Shown one piece after another: positions 19,901-30,461 of a DNA stretch of 64,000 bases; within the stretch, counting starts at the first letter, position 1; every line of letters begins with the position of its first letter. A program made the position numbers and the translations under genes. Under the pieces are notes generated by a model that saw nothing but the letters and a program-made list of their open reading frames with translations, ran no database searches and was not told where the DNA came from. Origin of the DNA: Coix lacryma-jobi var. lacryma-jobi (lineage: Eukaryota; Streptophyta; Magnoliopsida; Poales; Poaceae); NCBI GenBank assembly GCA_009763385.1, contig CM019823.1, forward strand, positions 91,027,104 through 91,091,103. The letters are read 5' to 3'.

Positions 19901-20810
19901 ACAGGGTTGAAAAACTGACAGGACCTGTACTCTGGGTTAGAGTCCCGAGGTGCTTGTCGCTGGCTGGAAAAATTAGGGACCACCTGTATGGGGGCCTGCT
20001 GACTAAGACTTGCAACTATTCACATACTACGGAAAGCTTCGGCTCCGAGGAATCCTTGATTGGACCGACAACCGCGCACTGGGAGTGGAGAGATGGCGGA
20101 AGTAGCATGTACCCACGTGGGTTAGAGTCCCGGAATGGAGTGGTGTACTGTACTTCCGGGTGGCGTAGGACCGGGCCCAATCTTGGAGGAATCGTGGTAG
20201 ACGAGTTGGCATATGCAAGCTTGGGTGCTACATATGCAGTGTGGATAGGGACCCTCAGCTGAGTATTATTTATCCGGATTAACGCTGCTCCTCGGTTATG
20301 GAGACTTAGTCACTGACTGTCAACAGGAGTGTTCTCAACTAGGAATGTTTTATGAAAGGTAAAATGAATCATGAACGTGAAGATTCGGAGGAATACCGGA
20401 ATCTTTCAAAACTAAAATAAGGTTACCAAAAATGGCTTTTCTGCAAAATACTTGATCTTGCTTTAAGCCTTACCTTGAGTAACCCTAAGCCTGACATTCC
20501 TGAGTCTTCTCCTTTTTCTTTAGTCGGGTAAAGTCTTGTTGAGTACCTTTGTACTCAGGGTTCATTACCCATGATTGCAGGTATGGCAGATTCCTCAGTA
20601 TGCCTTGGACCCGCTGTGTGACTGTTGTTCGGGAAGAGGCCGATGAGGCCGATGAATGATTATTCACCCTCGGGCGGGGTGTGAAGGATCTGTATCTTTT
20701 AGTTTGTTGTCTTATGCTACCCGCCAAACCAAAACTATCTATTTGACCTATGGTCTGTCATAACATGCCACTTTAATTTGCCCTATGTTGACCTGGTTGG
20801 TAAAAACTAT
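16903..20810 (+). repeat. G1 3' LTR, first part (interrupted by C2)
   Basis: Collinear with 7147 to about 11037 of the 5' LTR. It is cut at 20810 by C2 and continues at 32467. Differences from the 5' LTR are mostly one-base indels, many in homopolymers. An ORF of 145 codons at 19825-20262 is open here but broken in the 5' copy, so I do not call a gene. Confidence 0.92.
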
Positions 20811-20811
20811 T
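20807..20811. repeat. C2 target-site duplication, left copy (CTAT or CTATT)
   Basis: The uninterrupted 5' LTR of G1 reads AAAACTATTGTTATC. The left flank of C2 ends CTAT before TGCGG and the right flank starts CTATTGTT at 32467. Because C2 begins with T, either a 4-bp CTAT or a 5-bp CTATT duplication fits. Confidence 0.8.
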
Positions 20812-21215
20812 GCGGATACATGGGTGTATGCCGAGTCTCTGTGTGATGAGTGATTGTCAACGGAGATGATGCGCATGTTCTTTGGCTTGTGTTGTGCAGG
20901 TGTCGAGCACGGAGACAGTGATCGATGGCGGGTGAAGGTCAAGTTGCGACGTGCCGTGCCGACGGACCGGGCGCGATGAAGGATGGGCGTGCCGTGCGGC
21001 GGACGTGCCATGCCGATGTATCGGACGGTGAAGGGCGGACGTGGACTTGGACTGATGGACTGGAGGCCGGAGGATCAGCTGTGGTGGCTGGCAGCCTGCG
21101 ACAGCGACAAGCGGAGAAGTGCGATCATGTCGGTGGAAGGGTGCACAGGCGGTGCATCCCCTCTACGACGCCGGTTTGTTGGTAGAGCCCGGGAAAAACC
21201 AACGGTGGACGGTTT

Positions 21216-21463
21216 CCAGGTTTGGGCCTCAAACCTGGGTGCTGGGTTTCCAGGTTGAGCCACAAAACCTGGGCGCGACGGTTTCCAGGTTGAGCCTCAA
21301 AACCTGGGCGTGGGCCGGTTTCCGAGTTTGGCCTCAAAACTCGGGCGCTGCGGGTTCCGAGTTTGGGCACAAAACTCGGGCTGGAGGCTGGTTTCCCGGT
21401 TTGGGCCTCAAACCGGGGGCTGATGGAAAAGGCTGGTTTCCCGGTTTGGGCCACAAAACCGGG
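21216..21463 (+). repeat. Seven-unit covarying hairpin array in C2 5' LTR
   Basis: Units of about 35 bp each hold an inverted repeat around a loop of type GGGCCTC or GAGCCACA. Stems: CCAGGTTT/AAACCTGG (21216-21238), CCAGGTT/AACCTGG (21250-21272 and 21285-21307), CCGAGTTT/AAACTCGG (21322-21344 and 21357-21379), CCCGGTTT/AAACCGGG (21395-21417 and 21440-21463). Both stem arms change together while the loop stays the same. The same array is in the other Sirevirus-like LTRs here. Confidence 0.9.
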
Positions 21464-21656
21464 GGTGCAGAGTGGGGGCGGCACGTGGCGGCGATCTGAA
21501 GGTTGCGTGGAGGCGACGCGGAAGACCGTGCGGGCGTGGCCGTCGGATCTACCTACCACCAGCGGGTGGACTAGAATAGCCTTAGGGTTAGGCTGGTCCG
21601 CTCTGTAAATTACAGTAGAGAGGGGTAGAGTAGGAAATAGGCTTAGGCTAGGTTAG

Positions 21657-21663
21657 TATAAGT
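21657..21663 (+). promoter_or_regulatory. TATA-like box of C2 5' LTR
   Basis: TATAAGT in GGTTAGTATAAGTAGTC, about 850 bp into the LTR; repeated in the 3' LTR at 31325-31331. It sits just downstream of the hairpin array, so the array would be in U3 and outside the transcript from this LTR's own start, but would be in the transcript end if U3 is copied. Confidence 0.5.
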
Positions 21664-22239
21664 AGTCTAGGGGAGACACCCTCCTCCCTATCTCATTTAG
21701 CTATCTCAATCTCAGTTTGTGCTTTCATTTGCTAGGGTTTCCACTCTCCCATCCCTGCTTTAGCTAGTTGAGATCCGCAGAGAGACTCCACTCTGTGTAC
21801 TGTTGATTCGAGGAAGTGAGGCCGTATCCTCACCTTGGATCCCATCTCTTGGTGTCAATTCGCGTTTTGATTTCATGTTCATCATGTTCTTCGCGGATTG
21901 CTTTGTGCCTTGAGTTTTCCCGTCGCTTGATCTTTGTGCTCGGTTCATCTTTTGCGATTCCGTTTGAACTGAGTTGTTCTAGATCGTGAGGCACTTCTTT
22001 CCACCGAAAGGAATCATCCTCTAACCTCACGGTCTAGGAGATCGATCGTTTTCGTTTCGGGTCACTTTTCCTCCCTTCCCCCCGAAATTCTTCGATTCAC
22101 CGATTTGGAGTTAGGTTCGAGCCATGATCTCTTAGAGATAGCTCACTAACCTCCTTGTGACTCCTCAGATCGAATCCCAAGCCTAGAGCTTTGATTCGGA
22201 GAGATCGGGTTGAATCGCCGGAGTTTCAGTGCAGTTTCG

Positions 22240-22515
22240 GGGTGACCGGACGCTGGTCACGCTTGACCGGACGCGTCCGGTCGTTTGAAGGTTTGAGCGT
22301 GTTCTGGTTTTTGCTCTGACCGGACGCTGGAGTTTAGTGGTGACCGGACTCGCCTCTATCACTGTTCATCGCGGTTGTTTGACCTGGACCGGACGCGGGG
22401 TGAACGACCGGACGCTAGAGCCCGTGCGTCCGGTCGAACACAGAGAGCTCCCAGAGCTGTTTTCTGACGACCGGACGCGTCCGGTCCCTGCTGACCGGAC
22501 GCAGGCCAGAGTCCG
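22240..22515 (+). repeat. GACCGGACGC / GCGTCCGGTC motif array in C2 5' LTR
   Basis: About ten copies of GACCGGACGC or its complement fall within 280 bp. Two are fused into the perfect 18-bp palindrome GACCGGACGCGTCCGGTC (22265-22282 and 22469-22486). Similar CpG-rich palindromic arrays are known from Sirevirus LTRs. The copies in C3 and C1 are related but not identical. Confidence 0.85.
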
Positions 22516-22786
22516 GTCTGGCAGTTTCGCGCCGTTTCGTCGCGGTTCGTTCGTTCTTGATCGGATTCGAGTTCCGTCTTTGCGTTGGCTTTCTAGGTTG
22601 TCTAGTGTCCCGCTGTGCTTCTAGGAAGCATCCACCCTACATCTAGGGTCGTGGACATTAGCAAGCTCTAGGGTTCGCTTTTGGGGTTGATTTTGGGACA
22701 GTGGCATCTAGTTTCCGAAAGGAAATTTTGAAGCTCCCATTCACCCCCCCTCTGGTCGCTTTCGGGTAGCTTCTCGGTCCTTCAAT

Positions 22787-22798
22787 TGGTATCGGAGC
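22787..22798 (+). promoter_or_regulatory. C2 primer-binding site (tRNA-Met type)
   Basis: TGGTATCGGAGC two bases after the LTR end; one base differs from the C1 site, which has the canonical A. Confidence 0.85.
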
Positions 22799-22847
22799 GG
22801 GTTAAGGATCTTCCACCTTAGCCGGTTCCAGATCCACCGAAGGCGAC

Positions 22848-25100
22848 ATGGATCGCGGCGTGGGCAAACCGCCGTTTTTCGATGGGACGAACTATGCGTA
22901 TTGGAAGATACGTATGTCGGCCTATTTGCAGAGTTTGGGCGCTTCGATCTGGGATATTTGCAACTCCCCTGATTACGTGGTCTTGGCTGCTCGTGTGACT
23001 CACAGCAGATCGATGAGCACGATGCCAATAGCCGAGCCCGTAATGCGCTCTTTTCTGTTTGTTTGAGCATGGGTGAGTTTGATCGTGTTTCTCACCTCGC
23101 TACGGCTCGGGAGATCTGGGCACCCTCATGCGTTTTCATGAGGGCACCTCTCAAGTCAAAACCCGACTCTACGAGTCGTTCAAGCGGAGTATGAGAACTT
23201 TAGACATCAACCTGGCGAGAGCATAGAAAGTTTATTCGCTCGCTTTCAGGTGATTGTCAACAGGATGAGGGCTAACAGAGAGCAGTTGCCTTTTGACGAT
23301 CATGAGCGTGCTTTGAAGCTTTTGCACACTCTTGACCGTTCGGTGTGGGACTCCAAGGTTCAGGCAATCATCGAATCGCCGAACTATGAGACCCTCACCT
23401 GCGACGAGCTCTTCAGTAAGCTCAAGTCCAGTGAGTGAGATTGATGCTATGGCGAGGGCTTCTTTTGAAAATCCTTCTCGCCCGTCCATGGCTTTGGTTT
23501 CCGGCTCTTCCTCTAACCCCTCAGCTGGTTTTGCGCTTTCTTCTCTCTTTTCTGTGACAGAGGACCAGCTGGAGTCTTTGGGAGACGACGAGTTGGCTTT
23601 GCTTGCCAACCGGTTCTCGCGGTTCCACAACAACCGCATGAACCGTCGTGTGGAGGAGGACGCACGGGATGCTACGAGTGCGGCGACCCCGACCACTTCA
23701 TCGCCGACTGCCCCCCCAAGAAGAACAAGCACTTGGGCAAGGGCGAACATGGGCGCAAGCGCGACTCCAAGTACAAGGAGAAGCACGTCCCCCCAAGGCA
23801 CAAGAAACGGGGCGGCTTCGACAAAGAGTACATCAAGAAGAAGTACTTGGAGAAGCAGCAAGCTGAGCAGCGCGCGTTCTTCGCCACGCTCAGCGACGTC
23901 GACGGCTCGGATGACGACTCCGCCAGCTCGAGCGATGACGAGTCCGAGAAGAAGAAGAGGATCGAGGACAAGCTGAACGGCCTCTGCTTCTTCGCCGACG
24001 ACGACGGCTTCTGCACCATGGCGCTCGGAGATGAGGTCGACGGCGAGCCGGAGCGTACCCCTCGGAACGACGACGACGACGACACCTCCCAGGTATCTCT
24101 CACCTACGACGAGCTTTCCTCCGAGGTTGAGAAGTTGACTGCTGCCCTCCTTAGCCAAGATAAGTTGCTTAGGCGTGCCGCTAGAGAGCGCAAGGAGTTT
24201 AGGCAGAAGTGGGAGGACACGGTGAAGGAGCTTGAGTTCGCTCGGTCCACCGTGGTAGTGTCGGAGGAGGCGGAGTGCGAGTCGTGCACCGCGCACATGA
24301 CTGACCTTCTCACTCTGAGAGGTAAGTATGCTGCGTTGGTAGAGGTGGATGAGCTCCGTGCTAGGCCGCAGCTGTTGGGTGCGTGCAAGACTTGTCCTGT
24401 CTTGCAATCCGAGTTGGCAGAGAAGAATGCCAAGCTTGAGTCTTTAGAGAAGGCCAGCTCGGATAGCACTTGTGTCACGAGGTGTGCTTTGTGTGAGGGC
24501 CTGGAGATGGAGATTGCAAATGTGAAGCATGGCAAGATGCAAACGAGGAGGAAAAACACATACCTTCGGTCCATCTTGTCATGGGTCTCCAGTAGTGAGC
24601 CGCAGCTCGGGATGATGATCTCCCAATTCAAGCGAGCTGTTGGTGCCCCTGGTGTAGGTTTTGCTCAGAGTGTTGATCTCTCAGCTTTTGGAAGATTGGA
24701 GAGTCTAGTGGTCTGAACCCATGTGAGAAGCCCAATTCCACCACTACTCCCAAACTTGCCAAGCTTCCACTCAAAGAGCCAGCCAAGCCTATCACCAAAG
24801 ATGGTGTGGTTGAGGAACCCCCGAGAGCTCCTCCCAAGAACCCAGTTTGGGCACCCAAGCCAAACACCTCAGAAAACAAGCTTGATGCTATGCCACCCAT
24901 TCGTGAGGAGTTGCCACAGAAGGGCAAGGCAAAGTGAGCCACACCCACAGCCCTGGTCACCAACAACCCCCTTTGCGTGCGGTGAGGTACCAGTGTGATT
25001 TTGTGGGGAGAGATGGTCACTTGAGCGAGTTCTGCTTTCGGCGCAAGAGAGAGGCGCGCCGGCTCGGGAGATGAGAGAACCCGGACATGTACCATCCAGC
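22848..25100 (+). pseudogene. C2 gag
   Basis: Starts at the ATG at 22848 (MDRGVGKPPFFDG), a UBN2-type copia gag. Frameshifts fall near 22995, 23190, 23435 and 23650. The first zinc knuckle CYECGDPDHFIADC is at about 23670-23711 and is intact. A Lys-rich region and a Ser/Asp/Glu cluster (about 23900-23960) follow. Then a long coiled coil (about 24110-24550) carries three CxxC pairs (CESC, CKTC, CALC). The second zinc knuckle near 24990-25035 reads CDFVGRDGHLSEFC and has lost its second Cys. Gag forms the particle and binds RNA. Confidence 0.85.
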
Positions 25101-25470
25101 TCATGGTGGACATGTGCCGAAGGCTCAGGGGAGAGCTGCTAGGTCCGGACGTCAAGTCCCCGGCCTAGGCAGGAGATGAGAGCCCCTAGGAGGGAGACTA
25201 GGCCTAGAGGTCCAGCACCTCAGTTTGTTAGGCCTAGGCAGGAGAGAGCTCCGAGGAGAGACGCTAGAGCAGTTGAGCCCAGGCTCCTAGGCGTAGACCT
25301 CGTAGAGAGCGTGCCGACGGGGTCCTGCTTTTGCAGGTAACGGACCCCGTGGCGGAGGCTTAGTTGAGCGCTTTCCCCCACCGCAGTTTGAGTATCGCGG
25401 TGAGCGCTTCTTCCCCAGCGGACCACGTTTTCCTCAGCGTGGTGATCGCTTCCCTCGTAGACGTGCTAGA
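25101..25470 (+). other. C2 gag-protease linker, Arg/Pro/Gly-rich
   Basis: This stretch encodes basic low-complexity sequence in shifting frames (repeated GGCCTAGG-containing segments, PRPR-like residues) matching 4886-5128 of C1 on the other strand. It probably joins gag and protease in the intact polyprotein. Confidence 0.55.
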
Positions 25471-25700
25471 ATGGGTTTTTCTGCTAACCGTTCTTTTGAG
25501 CAGCCGGCCCAACACTGTATTTCCTTTACTTCACTAACCCCAGTGTTGGACCGTATGCTCACCCTATGTCTTTTTATTGATGTAGGTGAGCGGTTGGAGG
25601 ACATTTGGTTGGTGGATTCCGGTTGTTCGAGGCACATGACCGGAAACGCCAAGTGGTTCTCCAGCCTTAGCCGGTCGCCGGAAAGGAGTACATAACCTTC
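25471..25700 (+). pseudogene. C2 aspartic protease
   Basis: The frame contains IWLVDSGCSRHMTGNAKW near 25602-25655, the copia protease with D-S-G active site. A frameshift at about 25680 separates it from the next domain. Confidence 0.85.
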
Positions 25701-27100
25701 GGCGACAATAGTAAAGGTAAGGTATTGTCTCGTGGGACGGTGCGGGTTAATGAGCACTTTGTGTTGCGCGATGTTGCTCTTGTTTCTAACCTGCATTTTA
25801 ACTTGCTTTCTGTTTCGCAACTTTTTGATGATGACTATGAGATTCGTTTCAAACCGAACCTTAGTCGCATCTTAGATCCTCAGGGCGATCTTGTATGTCT
25901 GATTTCGCCCTTTGGGAAAGTCTTTCGTGCGAATTTCTCGGAATCGTTTGGTTCTTCTCGCTGTCTTTTGGCTAGTCCTTCTTCCTCCGATCTTTGGAAG
26001 TGGCATAGGAGGCTCGGTCACTTAAGCTTCGACTTGCTTGCAAGACTTAGCTCACTTGGCCTAATCCGAGGATTGCCCAAGCTTTCGATGGAGAAGGATC
26101 TAGTTTGCCATTCTTGCAGACATGGGAAGATGGTTGCCGCTCCCCACCATCCAGTGACTAAGGTCATGACCTCGCACCCCGGAGAGCTTTTACACTGGAC
26201 CTTGTTGGTCCGGCTCGGGTGAGCTCGGTTGGTGGCAAGTGGTATGTTTTGGTTGTTGTTGACGACTTTTCGAGGTATTCGTGGGTCTTCTTTTTGACTG
26301 AGAAGACCGAGACTTTCTCATTCGCTCGCAATCTGATTTTGCGTCTTCAGAACGAGTTCCCTTTGAACTCGATGCGAGCTATTAGAAGTGATAATGGTTC
26401 CGAGTTTAAAATTCGGATTTTGAGATGTTTTGTAACCGCCTTGGTTTGGAGCATCAGTTTTCTTCCCCCTATACACCACCCAAAATGGTGTTGTAGAGAG
26501 GAAGAATCGGACCCTTGTTGAGATGGCCAGGACGATGCTTGATGAGCATAGGACTCCTAGGCGCTATTGGGCCGAAGCTATGAACACTGCATGCTACATT
26601 TCGAATCGCATTTTTCTGAGAGCGTTTTTGAAGAAGACCTCTTATGAGTTGCGTTTTGGTCGCCAGCCCAAGGTGAGTTATTTTAGAGTCTTTGGTTGCC
26701 ATGTTTTATATTGAAAAAGGCAACCTGGACAAGTTTGAGTCTCGTTCTTCTGACGGTGTGTTTTGGGTTATGGCACTCACACTCGAGCTTATCGTGTACT
26801 TAACCTTGACACTAACCGAGTCATGGAGACATCAGATGTCACCTTCGACGAGACTCTTGTTTGTCCTCTTCTCGTTTTGAGCGTGCAGGTGATCATGAGG
26901 TTGGAGAGCCTCTTTTTGATGATGAGGACGAGGGTGCTGAAGGTATAGATGATCCAGCACCCCCTCCACCTGCCGTGCCGCAAAGAGCGGCCTCGACGAC
27001 GACTCACGGCCCCGACACCTCTTCTTCCTGGGGCCGTGGGATCCTCCACCTCGCGCGGTACCTTTTGTACCCGGGGTGGAACCAGCTGCTGTTGAGGGGG
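25701..27100 (+). pseudogene. C2 integrase (pre-integrase domain, catalytic core, C-terminal part)
   Basis: LWKWHRRLGHLSFD and LVCHSCRHGKM give the HHCC zinc site (about 25994-26130). The core starts at VGGKWYVLVVVDDFSRYSW (first Asp near 26261) and AIRSDNGSEF (second Asp near 26391). The segment carrying the catalytic Glu near 26490 is out of frame. It continues with MARTMLDEHRTPRRYWAEA to FRVFGCHVLY (26523-26714). The 26760-27100 part is disordered and acidic/Pro-rich. Stops and shifts occur at 26220, 26445, 26715 and 26870. Confidence 0.85.
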
Positions 27101-28250
27101 AGGTCACTTCTTCCGGGAGGAGGCGCCACGACACATCCAGCGCCAGCACCCCTCCTCAGCAGATGATCGGCGACATCGACGAGCGAGTTACTCGCTCCAG
27201 GTCACAGCACATCTCGCACTTTGCTCATTCTGCTTTTGTTGCGTCTTTTGAGCCCCGAGATGTTGGACACGCATTGACGGATCCGGATTGGGTCAATGCC
27301 ATGCATGAGGAGCTAGAGAACTTTGAGCGAAATCGGGTTTGGGTTCTAGTGCCACCACCTCCTGACTGTAAACCTTGGGACAAAATGGGTATTTAAAAAC
27401 AAGCAAGGAGAGGAGGGCCACATTGTGAGAAACAAGGCCCGGCTTGTAGCGAAGGGTTATAGTCAGAAGGAGGGATAGATTATGAGGAGACCTTCGCTCC
27501 TGTAGCTCGTTTGGAGGCTATTAGGATACTCTTGGCTTATGCTGCATCCATGGGTTTCAAACTTTTTCAAATGGATGTCAAGAGTGCCTTCTTAAACGGC
27601 TACATTGAGGAGGAGGTCTATGTCCAGCAACCCCCCGGTTTTGAAAATCCCAAGTTTCCAAACCATGTCTTTAAACTCCACAAAGCTTTGTATGGTTTGA
27701 AACAAGCCCCTAGAGCCTGGTATGATAGATTAAAACCTTTTTGCTAGCTAAGGGTTTTAAAATGGGATGTGTGTAGATAAGACGCTCTTTCTCCTCCGGC
27801 AAGGCAAAGATACTCTCTTGGTCCAAATTTACGTGGATGATATCATTTTCGGTGGTTCTTCTCACGCTTTGGTTGCCAAGTTTGCAGATACTATGAGCAG
27901 GGAGTTCGAGATGAGCATGATGGGCGAGCTGACTTTCTTTCTCGGGTTGCAAATTAAGCAATCCCGAGAGGGGACGTTTGTGCACCAGGGCAAGTACACG
28001 AGGGACTTGCTGAAGCGGTTCGACATGGGTGAGGCCAAGCCTCTTCCGACGCCCATGTCGACGACGACTGCCCTGGATGCGGATGTGGACGGAGAAGCAG
28101 TGGACCAGAAGGAGTACCGCAGCATGATTGGATCGCTGCTCTACCTGACGGCGACACGGCCGGACATTCAGTTCGCCGTGTGCTTGTGCGCGCGCTTTCA
28201 GGCTTCGCCACGCACTTCTCACCGTCAGGCGGTGAAGCGCATCTTCAGGT
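27101..28250 (+). pseudogene. C2 reverse transcriptase
   Basis: RT starts around DPDWVNAMHEELENFERN (about 27280), continues with KLFQMDVKSAFLNGYIEEEVY (27560-27620) and LYGLKQAPRAWYD. After a frameshift at about 27745 the catalytic motif is QIYVDDIIFGG near 27825-27860, with both Asp residues kept. A frameshift also lies at 27390. The domain would copy RNA to DNA. Confidence 0.88.
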
Positions 28251-28775
28251 ACCTTCGTTTCACGCCCGAGCTCGGGATTTGGTATTCTGCTTCTTCCACC
28301 CTCTCGCTTTGTGGCTTTTCTGATGCTGATTTTGCTGGTTGTCGCATTGAGCGCAAGTCCACTTCTGGGACTTGACCAGTTTATTGGATCTTCTCTGGTG
28401 TCGTGGTCTTCTCGCAAGCAGTCTAGTGTCGCTCAGTCTACCACGGAGGCTGAATATGTTGCTGCGGCTAGCTGCTGTTCCCAGTTACTCTGGATGATGG
28501 CCACTTTGCGTGATTTTGGTTTGAGCTTTACTCGAGTTCCTTTGCTTTGTGACAGCACGAGTGCCATTAGCGTTGCTAAGAACCCCGTGCTTCACTCGAA
28601 AACCAAACACATTGATGTGCGCTTTCATTTCTTGCGAGACCACCAGGAGAAGGGTGATATCGACCTTCGCCATGTCGATACTCATCACCAATTGGCTGAT
28701 ATTTTCACCAAGCCTTTAGACGAATCAACCTTTAATAGGTTGAGGGGTGAGCTTGGTGTGTGTTTCCCCTTTTAG
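28251..28775 (+). pseudogene. C2 RNase H
   Basis: CGFSDADFAG near 28311 carries the first catalytic Asp; after a shift at about 28370, SSRKQSSVAQSTTEAEYVAA carries the Glu; LLCDSTSAI the next Asp; KHIDVRFHFLRD and LADIFTKPLD follow. It ends GVCFPF with stop TAG at 28773-28775. It would remove RNA from the hybrid. Confidence 0.88.
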
Positions 28776-30461
28776 ATGGGGGAAGCATTTTGAGATGTAC
28801 AGACTGACTCTTTATTTTGAGGCTCTTTCTTTTGAGTTTCTTGAGTCTTTCCAATTGGTATCTTCTTTCTTTCAGTTTTGTGTCGGGCATACGCATTCTA
28901 CATTCGAGCTTCATGTCTATACTCACTAGAATGTAATTATGCTCTTGTTAGTATTGCTCCGATACTTATGATGATGCTTGTAGCTTATGCTCTTTCTGAT
29001 CACTGTTACATGTTATGAGCGAGCTATTTTTATATGGTTGAATTATGCCTAATGATATAAATCTGAAAATGTTCACCATTGAGATATGCAACTAGCATGT
29101 GTAGGGCGTGTTGAGTCCCTTCCTGCTTTTCATATATGCTAGGTTGCTATGTCTCTAGTTCTGCGTCATTCACTTGCTTGGTTGTTCATAACTTGCTTAA
29201 AATCTGAACCAAGTATTGTTGAATTGAAAAGATCGAGATGGGATTGCTTGTCAACACCTCATGGTATTGAGACTGTTTCTCATTGCACTTTGAGTTAAAC
29301 TTGAGCATGTAGTGTATGACCGAAACCGTTGCTTTAAGCTTCTGATTGCTTCGGCATAGGCTTCGCACGGTTGAAAAGTTAGGCGATGACAAGCTTTCAA
29401 CCTCTCGCAATCACATGCTAAAAAATGAACTTGTGAATTCGTTTACCGCTGCAACTCCGAAATGAATTTGAAATCACAAGTATATGCTTCATTCCTATGC
29501 ATGATGATTGAACTTTGCTAGGGGTAGTTCACCTTGTATATATGCTTAGCACTTGTTTGGATTCCTTCTATACTGTCTAGTGCTATTTTGATGGTGACTA
29601 TCCTTTTTGGCTTTTAAAACTGCTCACATGCTCATTTGCTTCATTATTCGTATAAGTGATCAGTTTGAGCCTTTGCTATTTGAGTGCTTAATTGAGATGT
29701 TGGAGCTATACTGATTAGAGCATCTTTGCACTCTTTTGACTTTATACTTGAAGCTCCTAACTTGCATTTTGACTTCATATGCATTTTGGAAGGAGATCTT
29801 GTGTTCAGGGGAAGTTTATGTGCAGGGAGTTGTTTCTCCGATACCTTTTGGCCTTGATAAGTGCATTTTCAACTAGGGGGAGAAATTTATGCAAATCATA
29901 TGCTCCTGTGTTGATCAACTAAGGGGAAAATCATTTGTACTAGTTGCTTGCATTTGTCGAGGGGGAGTTTGCTAGTTGTGTTGAGCCGTTGCCTCTGTCT
30001 TGAGGGACTAGCAAACGTTCCGAGCTTTTGCATGAGCTTTCATAAGTTTTTTCATTTGGCTTTCAATTGGTATCGTCTGGTGTGCTTTCCCACCTGGTTT
30101 GGGTTGATTTCCAATTGGTTCGGACGGAGTGATTTTCTTGCTAGTTGTGTTGAGCCTCTGTGCCTCTATCTTGAGGGACTAGCATTTTGCTTCTGTCCTC
30201 CGATCTTCAATGGTATCTGCTAGCGGTGTTGAGCCTGTTCTACCTCTTCTTGAGGGCTAGCTTTGCTTTGCTTGGTTGCGTCGAGCCGTTGCCCATGTCT
30301 TTGGGGACCAAGTTTTCGCTTAATCCACTTGACCTTCTTGGCTTTTGTTAGGTTTTGCTTTTTGGTCATTGGTTGGGTTCTCTCTTCCCACTCCTTCCTA
30401 CCTCCTTCTTCTTATTCATGATTTGTTGTGGAGTTGACAATGCACTCATCAAGGGGGAGAT
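28776..30461 (+). other. C2 3' non-coding domain with hairpin array and polypurine-like tracts
   Basis: 1.7 kb without a supported ORF. The second half holds four related hairpins (29968-30312), several GGGGGAG tracts (for example 29875, 29960, 30451), and copies of the motif CAATTGGTATC that equals the LTR/primer-site junction (28852, 30064). It ends at the functional polypurine tract CAAGGGGGAGAT (30450-30461). The same layout is found in C3. Confidence 0.8.
29968..30312 (+). repeat. Four-unit two-tier hairpin array before the C2 polypurine tract
   Basis: Each unit has an outer stem, a conserved segment close to TGTGTTGAGCC, an inner stem, and the closing outer arm. Outer stems: TTGCTAGT/ACTAGCAA (29968-30013), TGCTAGT/ACTAGCA (30139-30184), GCTAGC/GCTAGC (30219-30261), CTTGGT/ACCAAG (30271-30312). 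The inner stem is CCTC/GAGG in the first three and CCCA/TGGG in the fourth. Confidence 0.85.

Larger units (their letters stand above)
20811..22784 (+). repeat. C2 5' LTR
   Basis: 1974 bp, TGCGGATAC...GGTCCTTCA. Contains a seven-unit hairpin array (21216-21463), a TATA-like box at 21657, and an array of GACCGGACGC motifs (about 22240-22515). It ends two bases before the primer site. The 3' copy is 2005 bp and nearly identical. Confidence 0.92.

Noticed and set aside
19825..20262. 145-codon ORF in the G1 3' LTR
   Set aside because: It is broken by indels in the 5' LTR, resembles no protein I know, and a minus-strand ORF overlaps the same bases. Likely conserved non-coding LTR sequence.
21216..21463. 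CRISPR-like array or satellite
   Set aside because: Units are imperfect and adjacent, with no unique spacers or cas genes, and they sit at the same place in every LTR of a plant retrotransposon family.
23232..24407. 391-codon minus-strand ORF
   Set aside because: It is the antisense shadow of the C2 gag coding region.
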